Below, piece by piece: positions 22,530 to 30,787 of a DNA stretch of 64,000 bases. This DNA is from Beta vulgaris subsp. vulgaris (taxonomy: Eukaryota > Streptophyta > Magnoliopsida > Caryophyllales > Amaranthaceae), in the NCBI RefSeq assembly GCF_026745355.1, contig NC_079208.1, forward strand, positions 58,700,892-58,764,891, read 5' to 3'. The notes below the pieces were generated by a model that saw only the letters and a list, made by a program, of their open reading frames with translations, had not been told where the DNA came from and did no database searches. Both the position numbers and the translations under genes were made by a program. Each line of letters starts with the position of its first letter. The first letter of the stretch is position 1.

Positions 22530-23400
22530 TGCTCAAATAATCTATTTGGGTTTACACGTTAGGTTTAGACGTTTAGTGACTAGTAATGAATAATATAAGA
22601 TCTTTAAAATAATTATTTTAATGGGATTTTTGAAGATTGGGCGCAACCCAAGCATGGACTTATATGAATTTTCTTTGCTACCATCATTTTGGATCCAAAC
22701 TCTTTTAATCCAATCCAAACTGAAAAACCAGATTATACAAAATTTCAACCCAAACCAAATCGAATTATATAAAAATGAACCTAATTTCCAAATTGTTTTG
22801 GATTGGATTGGTTTGGAATGGATTTCGAAGGTTATCCAAACAATTTTGACTCCTAATCGTTATACTACTGAAAAGCCCTAATTTTTTGTTATTTTCATCA
22901 CTTATCTCTTAGTCTTATTAGTTTTTTAGTTTAGGATTATTTGATTTTAACCATTTCATACCGTCGATTTTTTTCTATACAATAACTACTTTATAAACAT
23001 TTTTTAAAGATAACCACCTAATATAACTCTTTATGCTTTAATTACCACCAATTGATAGATTTCGTGAAAAAATAATGGAGCATTTTGTGAAATATTGACG
23101 ATTTATTCGTCTATTAAGTGGTGGTGACAAAGGACCAACTCAACCAAAATCTTAAGCTGATGGTTGGAGTATCATGAATAATTTTATACTCTATCACGCC
23201 CCCTCATGCGAGAGCCCATTAGGTTTAAAATATGGATGCAACATAGACCTCCTTCATACCTGGCCTGACGCTAAATATTCCATTTAGAATTTTTAGAAAG
23301 GAAGGTGGATGAGATTTGATCATTTAAACCCCGGACCTTTATATCAAGCTGGCTCTTAAATTGATCGTTAGAATGATATGAATAATTTTACTCTTTGACG
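22530..23400. other. Spacer between the two duplicated blocks
   Basis: AT-rich sequence with a degenerate stretch of repeated TTGGATTGG/CCAAACC words (22680-22850) that looks like an old MITE. At 23190-23360 there is a CACGCCCCCTCATGCGAGAG-type sequence seen in many plant repeats. No gene is supported. Confidence 0.4.
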
Positions 23401-23538
23401 TACATAATACAACCCTAAGAACAAAGCTCATGAGTCATGACTGGTTCATAACTAAACAAGACAAAGGACAATGTCAAATAGTGATATCTCTTACTCACAT
23501 TATTATTACATGACAAAACTACACAAAGCCAATTATTA

Positions 23539-24113
23539 CTAGCCGTAGGACAAGCTAAAAGATGAGACCACTAAACCAGAGAAAATGACAAGAATTGGAG
23601 CAAATACTCGCTCCATCTTTTTTAATCGCTACATTTTACTTATCGCTGCTATTTACATGACAATTTTGACCTTTCCAATTTTATATATGTAAAAAAGACA
23701 TAATCATTCTGGATCTTGTTTGATTCATCTCAATGTGTACTTTCCAAATATACAATTTATATAGTTTTTCTTTTATACATAACTCAAGGTCGAACCTCAA
23801 AAGCTGTAAAAAACATAATATAGCAATTAAAAAGAGACAGAGGGACTATGAATGCGATAAAAGTATCGAAGTATGATTGCTTAACCACATCAGACGGCAA
23901 GCACAAACTCTTTCCAGGCAAATCCAGTGGAATTCTCACGTAATCTTTAACCCCGCAACCATGAGACGCCCATAAGAAGGCTACTTCCGGTGACAGGGCC
24001 CCTATAGCTGCTACCAGGACCAGCAGGACCAACCACATTCCGACACGGCAGATCAATCGAATGCGAGGTGCTAATTGATCATACATTGAGCTTAAGAACA
24101 AAGAGAGCGACAT
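23539..24113 (-). pseudogene. Small membrane protein, cluster member 4, split by a MITE
   Basis: The frame starts MSLSLFLSSMYDQLAP at 24113 and matches member 3 through the first membrane segment, SPEVAF, the loop DYVRIPLDLPGKSLCLP and SYFDTFIAFI. At 23848 it runs into a 240-base Stowaway (23607-23846), and the remaining 20 residues before the stop at 23784 are MITE sequence (VPLSLFNCYIM...). Beyond the MITE the original reading continues from 23606 as FAPILVIFSGLVVSS-like sequence to a stop at 23539-23541, so the gene was open when the MITE arrived. The second membrane segment is lost from the present frame. The product could still be made as a variant with a MITE-coded hydrophobic tail, but it is best treated as a broken gene. 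Confidence 0.8.
23607..23846. mobile_element. Stowaway-like MITE inside a coding region
   Basis: Starts CTCGCTCCATCTTTTTTAAT and ends ATTAAAAAGAGACAGAGGGAC, an imperfect inverted pair, with TA on both sides (23605-23606 and 23847-23848). The paralogue at 21019 shows the uninterrupted coding sequence GAGCAAATATGAGTA at this place. Confidence 0.85.
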
Positions 24114-24332
24114 TCTGATAATAATCAGAAGATTCAAGGAGAATGAAAGAATGAGGATATATTCTGTCATGTATTAGCACAAGCACAACTAAAATATAAG
24201 TCTGATTTTGACTAATTCTGTCTAGTGTAGATAATGGAGTACCTCATCTCTAGCATTACACCACATCAATTACTTAATTTATGTGGCATGTGGAATGAGA
24301 ATGTAATAGAAAAAAAGAGCATGAAGGATTTA

Positions 24333-25312
24333 TGGGACTGACTAAGTTTCCTATTAGTCATGAAGAACCGCGCGCGCGCTAAAGGATCTCATGGTCAATG
24401 TATTTGTGATAGGACCGTTGACTAAGTCATATCGGTTTTATAGGATATCTTGATGGTACCCTTAATCTGGGTCATTTTCATATGGGCCTGAGTCTGATCC
24501 AGTGATTATCTAACATGCCTATGGACCTAAAAGATAAGCATTGAAAGAGGATAGTATCTAACCAATAGGAGCAGAGTCCTATCTTAGCAAGGACATTGCC
24601 GACTCCTATATATACCCCATTGATCTGAATCATAAGGTACGTTTACATATATTATTACTAGCCTTCATATGCACGCGATGCGTGCGTTAATTTTAAAATT
24701 TGTTATTCTATTAGATACTTCTTTCGTACTTTATTTATGATTAAACTTAAATGTGAAAAATTCAATAGTTAGATGAATTTAGATATCTTAATTCGCTAAT
24801 GTAAAAAAATAAAAAAGGTTATGAGTGATTGTTAACATTAATTTTTTGTGAATGAATATTGAACAGAAAGAACAAAAATAATGAGTTGGTTTAAAAGAAT
24901 TAAAGAGTATCTGAATGTTCAGACTTTTCATGTGCACGTTATATATGCCATCTTTTTTTTAAGGTATAAATATTTTGTCCATTTAATTTTTGATTGAAGT
25001 ATTTGATGCATATACCATTTTAAAACTTGTTTTAAATGACAAGTTGGAATGAGAATTTTTAAATGATTTGCTTTTGTAATTTCTTTAATTCCATTAATTA
25101 GATCATTAAGGGTATTTTAGTCACTTCAAAAAAGGACACCACACCTCCTCCCTTGGCTTATATAATAGAGATACTCTACTTGAGATATACTGGTTATTAC
25201 CCTAACTGACTTAGATATTTAGTTTACGTGTTCTATCTTGCAGGACGTCAAACCGGCTTATACGCTCGAAAGATACCGGTTCACTCCAACACATTTATTA
25301 CATAGAGGAGCA
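24333..25312. mobile_element. ~980-base insertion, unclassified (LTR-like ends), with nested Helitron
   Basis: Compared with copy A of the block, this whole segment is extra. It starts TGGGACTGACTAAG and ends GAGGAGCA, so it has TG...CA ends like an LTR. It is flanked by AAGGATTTA (24324-24332) and AAGGATATA (25313-25321), while the empty site in copy A has a single AAGGATTTA. A TATA-like CCTATATATACCCC lies near 24605-24618. Without the nested Helitron it would be ~466 bases. A solo LTR fits the ends, but a 9-base target repeat suits MULEs better and no terminal inverted repeat is seen. Confidence 0.6.
24658..25171 (-). mobile_element. Non-autonomous Helitron (514 bases)
   Basis: Read on the minus strand it begins TCTCTATTATATAAG and ends CTAG. 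The hairpin GCACGCATCGCGTGC lies nine bases before the CTAG. The host dinucleotide is A/T. The 5' TC, 3' CTRR, subterminal hairpin and AT insertion site are the defining Helitron features. A relative with the same hairpin is at 40244. Confidence 0.8.
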
Positions 25313-25536
25313 AAGGATATAATAGTCAGTTAGGTCCGCAACTTGATTGCCAACAAGTGTAGTGCAACCTGGAGTTTTGGAAGATATGGAAGGAGTTTAC
25401 TACTATTCTATATGTCTACTTGTCTATATCAAAGCCAGGTTGCTTAAACATTCTTCATCAGCTCCTTATATCATGAACTTTTAATATTACCTCAATATAT
25501 ACATACCCATATGAAATCTTTTTCGTAAAATTATCA

Positions 25537-26031
25537 CAGTGAGGTTATTGTTACATATATAGGATTAGTGACATGTACAAAAATACGGTAACTAATAATG
25601 CATATATATATATGAAGTTACCCATAATATCGTATCATCATTTGAGCAGTACGATGACCCGTAACACGGAAGACAGGTTTATTGTTACCTATATAGCCTA
25701 TAGAATTAGTGACATGTACAAAAATACAGTAATTAATAATGCATATATGAAGTTACCTATAATATCGCACCATCATTTAAGCAATACAATAACTCGTAAC
25801 ACGGAAGACAAGTTTAATATATAGGATTAGTGACATTTACAAAAATAGGTAACTAATAAAAAAAAAATCAAAAATTGGTAAGAAGAATTCCTCTGGGCTG
25901 CCTTTGCACTGAACCCCCACCCAGAGGCCCATTACAAGTCGGCAACTAATAATGCATATATGAAGTTACCCATAAAATATCACACCATCATTTGAGCAAT
26001 ACGATGACTCGTAACACGGAAGACAGGTTGT
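25537..26031. repeat. Local triplication of a ~135-150-base unit
   Basis: Units begin near 25537, 25680 and 25814. Each contains TTAGTGACATGTACAAAAAT, AATGCATATATGAAGTTACC and CGTAACACGGAAGACAGGTT. Copy A of the large block has only one such unit. The third unit holds an 86-base insert (25858-25943). Confidence 0.8.
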
Positions 26032-26346
26032 AAAGGAAATTTTAAATACAGACAAAGAAATTAAAATTGTTTAACTGGCAATGAGAAAAAGAAACTGAGA
26101 ACAGATAATTTCTTATATATGACCAATAATTAGAAATATCATGAACTCTTTCCTATGTTTGAGCTTTGCAAACAGTATACCTGGTAAAATGATGATGGTA
26201 CACTACAAAAGTAAACAGTAGACAAGAATGATGTTTCATCTGAAAGATCACTCAGAGAAATGAGTATATATCTCTAAACATGTATTGCATATTCTTCCTA
26301 AGAGTCTAAATGAATGTAGTAAAGTAACCATACAATAAAATTCTAC

Positions 26347-28005
26347 TTAAGTTAATCTGTTAACCACCATTTGCACCATATTATTCACAGCTATAATAAA
26401 TGCATCTTCAAATTTTTCCAACTTAGCATTAGCATGTGCATAAACCATCCTAGGCATCAACTCATCAATGATATATTTCCTCATCTCTTGCCTTTGTTTT
26501 AAAGGTATCTTCACAAGCTGATCTACCACATTTACCTCTAACATCTTCACCTTCTTTTGGTCTATAAACACAGAATATTTGTTGTAATCTTCAGGTAAAT
26601 GCCATGGATATTGGTAATGAGCCGTAAATGGATCGAAAACAACAGGAATACAACCAGCAACAAGCGAATCAAAAAACGATTTTCTTGTTGGACTATCCCC
26701 ATCAGGCTGAAGGCAAAACTCTGACTCCATAAAAAGTTGTACAACAGGTGAAGATTCAACACATAATTTCTCTCCACAATTAAGAAACTTACACACTCCA
26801 GGAGCAGAAGTACATTGCTCGATGAGGATCGATCTTATGCTCATTGGGTCCTTCCGTGGAGCCCCTGCAAAACTGACTAAGTGTTTACGTTGCACCTGCC
26901 TAGTTTTCTCCTGCCATGCTATAATCTCTTCATCTGATCTCGGGTGAAAATAGGTCGGGTAAGGTACACCCACATCGTTCATATGCCAGGGTTGTCGTTC
27001 AATTATGAGCTTAATCGGGCTTTGCAGTTCATCGAGCTCCAACAAAGGTGTACCCCAATGTAGACTCTCCGACCTATGAAGATCCCAAGAGTTCTTCCCT
27101 AGGACAAAAACATGGTCCAGCCCAAAATTCCTCCTCCAAGTCTCCTGCTCTTTAAGCCACGCAACAATGTCCTTAGAGAGCTTGTGCACTTGCATTTGCG
27201 AATCCTCCTTCCCCTTCACCTGACTAAAGTGAGTTTTTAGCATATCTAAGGACCCATAAAACGGCACATAAAAAACCTTAGCATCCTCCACATTCTCAAC
27301 CCTACAAGGATGTTTAACAATGCGCTTGTGAAAAATTGGCTCTAACAAAAACTGATGAGTGTTATACCATCCATTACCAAGCTCTACTATAGGCTCACCC
27401 ATCGCATCATTATTGAAGTACTTGCAAAAATCAAACCAGCTCATTATCTCATTGCACTTCGCTACCAAATCCTTGTTAAACTTCGAAGGAAGGTCATACA
27501 CATATATCCCTCTTCCCTCACAACTTATAGGCTTTGATTTCACAATGTAGGATCTCAAAATCTCTATTTGCGCTTCCACAACCATCCTAGAATTCGCTAA
27601 CTCCTCCGCCTTCGCCTTATCAATGCCCTTCTCTAGGACAGGCTTCGTAAATTGAGCGAATTCTGTCTTTATCTTTTGGGTGACATTGTTGGCCTGAATC
27701 TTTTCTACTTCATTTGAAGGTGAAAAAACTTCAGTAATATTTTGGTTGATCGGTAGACTGTAGTTGGTTGGATGAACACCGGCAGAGAGGCAGTAACGAC
27801 TGTTAAGCTTTCGAGACGTTACACAAACATGGGCAATGGAGCCAGAGATAATAATAGTGCAGGAAGACCAGATGAAGATGAGAAAAAGGCTGAATATAAA
27901 AGCGGCGAAAATTCTGTTAACAAGTTTGAAAAAACACGAATCAGGTTTGAAGTTCTGGTTTTCAACCTGATCTAATGGTTTTTTCTTAGCCATTGAAAGT
28001 GCCAT
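26347..28005 (-). CDS. GT47 family glycosyltransferase, MUR3/xyloglucan galactosyltransferase-like
   Basis: 552 residues in one exon. A Golgi type II enzyme by architecture: a short cytoplasmic N-terminus, a membrane anchor at about residues 31-58 (IFAAFIFSLFLIFIWSSC), a stem with NxS/T sites (NYS 81, NIT 89, NVT 107), then the exostosin domain from GIYVYDLPSKFN (166-177). Diagnostic parts are WYNTHQFLLEPIFH (213-226), FYVPFYGSLD (245-254), the acidic/His stretch around GKNSWDLHR (303-311), and the nucleotide-sugar-binding region FCLQPDGDSPTRKSFFDSL (430-448) followed by GCIPVVFDPF. Clade A members add galactose or related sugars to xyloglucan side chains; the exact acceptor cannot be read from sequence. 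PDGDSPTRKS departs from the more usual PPGDSYTRRS. Length and lack of introns are normal. An ATG four codons inside (MAKKK) is the alternative start. Confidence 0.9.
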   Translation of the reverse strand: MALSMAKKKPLDQVENQNFKPDSCFFKLVNRIFAAFIFSLFLIFIWSSCTIIISGSIAHVCVTSRKLNSRYCLSAGVHPTNYSLPINQNITEVFSPSNEVEKIQANNVTQKIKTEFAQFTKPVLEKGIDKAKAEELANSRMVVEAQIEILRSYIVKSKPISCEGRGIYVYDLPSKFNKDLVAKCNEIMSWFDFCKYFNNDAMGEPIVELGNGWYNTHQFLLEPIFHKRIVKHPCRVENVEDAKVFYVPFYGSLDMLKTHFSQVKGKEDSQMQVHKLSKDIVAWLKEQETWRRNFGLDHVFVLGKNSWDLHRSESLHWGTPLLELDELQSPIKLIIERQPWHMNDVGVPYPTYFHPRSDEEIIAWQEKTRQVQRKHLVSFAGAPRKDPMSIRSILIEQCTSAPGVCKFLNCGEKLCVESSPVVQLFMESEFCLQPDGDSPTRKSFFDSLVAGCIPVVFDPFTAHYQYPWHLPEDYNKYSVFIDQKKVKMLEVNVVDQLVKIPLKQRQEMRKYIIDELMPRMVYAHANAKLEKFEDAFIIAVNNMVQMVVNRLT

Positions 28006-28175
28006 TTTTGAGGATATGTGAATATGTGATACTAGCTAGAAATTTGGTCTTACTTATGGATGTGCATATTGTATGGAAAATGGAAAGAATAATTTGTTAC
28101 TCTTCTTATTTAATTACATGATTGGTTAAATCCTAATTTTGCGGAGTTTCATGCTTTAATTTTATTAAGTGAGTT

Positions 28176-28958
28176 ATCAAAGGATCTGGTTTTTTCCTTA
28201 CATAGAACTCAAAGTTGACACCTATCACGTAGGTTGATAGTGAATCTGTTTGGAAGTAATCAGTATCAATGGAGAAGACTTTTGAAAAAAAAAAATACAA
28301 AGGAAGGTACTTTAAATAGAGAAAAATAAATATAAACATCATGAATGTATGACTCATACATATTTACTTTTATAAATGACTAGTAGCATAGCAATGTTAA
28401 TACTTTTAGTTCATTTCATATATTTCTACAAAAGAAATGTATGAATTTAGTTTTTAATGCAAATCCAACAATAATATTGTCCTTGTTTTTTTTGTCCTAC
28501 TACGAGGAGTTTCCCACCGCCTTCGGCTAGTGGACTAATCTCATGCGGGAGATTGCATGGGTACCTCTAAGCACGGCATCTCTCCCAGCTTGGATTTTTT
28601 CATACCCAAGGCTCGAACACGAGACCTTGGTTAAGGAGCGAGAGACACTTAACCACTCACGTCAAGCCCAGTTGGTATATCAGAGGATCTGGTCTTTCCC
28701 TTACATAGAACTCAAAGTTGACACCTATCACATTGGTTGATACTTTGACAGTGAATCTGTTTGGAACTAATCAATACCAATGGAGAAGACTTTTGGGAAA
28801 AAGTACAAATGAATAAATAAATAGATAGGTGTCAAATGAATAAATCAAATAGATAAAAATAAATAAAAACATCATGCATGTATGACTCATAAATATGACT
28901 AGTAGCATGACATTTATGCAATGTTAATACTACTAGCTCATTTCATATAATTTCTACA
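28176..28958. repeat. Direct duplication upstream of the GT47 gene, SINE at the junction
   Basis: 28176-28433 and 28679-28958 match (GGATCTGG, TACATAGAACTCAAAGTTGA, GTGAATCTGTTTGGAA, ATGGAGAAGACTTTTG) with a period of ~503. The stretch between them is the SINE-like element. The first unit starts 170 bases upstream of the GT47 start codon. Confidence 0.8.
28486..28676 (-). mobile_element. Probable tRNA-derived SINE
   Basis: On the minus strand it starts near ACCAACTGGGCTTGACGTGA, has an A-box-like GTGAGTGGTTAAG and a B-box-like GTGTTCGAGCCTTGG ~35 bases later, and ends CTCGTAGTAGGAC followed by an A8 tail (T run at 28486-28493 on the plus strand). No clear target duplication was found, perhaps because the neighbouring segment was itself duplicated. 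Confidence 0.6.
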
Positions 28959-28959
28959 T

Positions 28960-30289
28960 GTAAGCTCCTTTCATATAAAAGATAAGAGTAACTTTTAAAA
29001 TATGTGCTTTCGGATTACCAATTGAGTGTTGTTCTAATCAATCAACATTTTCCCTTTTATTCTATGTACATATTAAGCCTTTTCTTTTTGAGTTAGTAAA
29101 CCAGTTTGATTATAAGATTTTTAGCTTGTCATTCTAATATAATACTAGTGTCGTTAATATTATTATAATAACATATCTAATATACAAGTGTGTATTAAAG
29201 TGGTACAAAGTAAATAGGAAATTATTGTAACAAATTAGGAAGATATCAAGAATGATGCAAATTATGAAGTGAATATATCAAAAAATGTCAATATTCTGTA
29301 CAAATGTTTGTCAAGCACTGTATGGCAGGCTGGACATGTCTCAGTGGAATGTTTGCATAATGTTAGGTGAAAGCATATTGAAAAGTCAAGTCTTGCATCT
29401 TCTAAGCTAAAGGCCCGCAGGAAAACGCCTACTTGGCCTGCAGAATGAAAACAACTCAGCCCGTAGGCGGCACGAGCCCAATCGGCCAGGCAAGCCCGTG
29501 TCATGATGCGGTTTTCAAAAGTGAGTCTGGCTTGGCACTGCCCCACCCCAGCAAGACGGGCTTAGGCATGGCCAATTACAGTGCTTTTGGCCCGTCTTGT
29601 GGATCGACATAGTCTGGCCCGTGTTCACCACACTAAAGACTATCTTAATAAATCGGAAAAAAAAAAAAAAATGTTTTATTATATAATAATGTCCAAAAAA
29701 CTTTGGACTAAATTTGGATTTGACAAAGTCCAATACAGTCCAATGCATTTACGCCCCTAGTTATGATAGGATTTGCAAACCCCTAAACTATTGAAGTTTC
29801 GGGTTCTTAAAAATCTGAAGATAATAAAGCAATAAAAGAAACTCTTAGATGCTCAAAAAGAAGAAACATACCTAGGATCACTGGATCAGCCTATGATGGC
29901 CTGGTGAGGTCCCTCTCCTCCTCGACCCTTGATTGAGTTGGTTTCTTCCCCCAATCTCCCTTCCTTAAAAGTTAACACAAATGTAGTTTCTCCCATGTGT
30001 CTAAAGAAGCCGAAACCGCGGCAATCTGTAGAGACCACCTAGGAAAGAGGGGGGGAGGGGATCACCTCCTCTTTCTTTGAAGGTAACCCCTTTAAACTGA
30101 ACTTGCAGGCATCCTAACGGCTCTACCTTGGCTAAAAAGGAAAAATTGGCAGAATGTAATTTTGGCCTCAGATTAAATCAAAGTTGTAGCAAGTTCTGAA
30201 GACACCACAAAAATCAAGAATAACCTTAACTAAAATGATCATGAACGTACTGAAAGATGTTGCTAACACAACTTTCAGGCACTATACTA
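28960..30289. other. Intergenic DNA with decayed repeat sequence
   Basis: AT-rich to 29260, then a GC-richer part (29300-29760) with repeated GGCCCG/CGGGCC words like the inside of old hAT-type elements. 29860-30130 is more balanced but shows no recognisable protein on either strand. Confidence 0.4.
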
Positions 30290-30385
30290 CAGTACGAGGG
30301 GAGTGGAGCAAACAAGTTGGCAGATGCCATAGCAAGATCAATCAAAGGAAGATATGAAAGGTTGAATCAAGAATGTATTTTGTAA
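30290..30385 (+). pseudogene. LINE RNase H C-terminal remnant
   Basis: An open stretch of 31 codons reading QYEGSGANKLADAIARSI and ending at TAA. The pattern EGxxANKLADxxA matches the end of the RNase H domain of plant non-LTR retrotransposons (typically REGNxxADxLA). Nothing of the upstream domain is visible. A T-poor, MITE-like end (ACCGGAGGGAGTA) follows at ~30477-30490. Confidence 0.45.
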
Positions 30386-30787
30386 TCCCCTCCCGTGGAT
30401 TGTATTAGCGCTATTCATTTGAATAGGAGTAACTAATAAATGACGATCCAAAAAGGAAAGGGGTTACCTAATTAAAAACCGGAGGGAGTAACTAATGTCC
30501 TTAAAAAAAATATAGCGATGCAAATGAACCTTTTATAGAGAATTAAATCTCGCTCGGAAAAACAATGAGTTAAACTTGCAAAATAAAAAAACCTATAAAA
30601 CCAATGAGAATTTGACATACTCTTTGCACTGCGAGCTGGTAATAGTCATTGCACTGGTTTATCAGTCATGTCAATGGCAGAAAATAAAATCTTCAAAGGT
30701 TGCAATATAGCCCAGAATTCATATCAATAAAATTTTCAGCATTTGCCACATTTCAAGTCACACCCATAAAAGAACAAGAAAGATATA

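Larger units (their letters stand above)
23402..26125. repeat. Duplicated block, copy B (contains broken cluster member 4)
   Basis: Matches 20770-22525. Differences come mainly from insertions: a Stowaway at 23607, a 980-base insert at 24333 with a nested Helitron, and local triplication at 25537-26031. Between these, flank, gene and promoter sequences align closely with copy A. Confidence 0.85.

Noticed and set aside
25293..25297. ATTTA as an exact 5-base target repeat for a solo LTR ending at 25292
   Set aside because: It would leave ~20 bases unexplained against the empty site; AAGGATATA at 25313 matches the empty site better and gives a TG...CA element.
29262..29748. Minus-strand frames with several cysteines
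   Set aside because: The region is made of repeated GGCCCG-type words typical of decayed transposons; Cys spacing fits no zinc finger.
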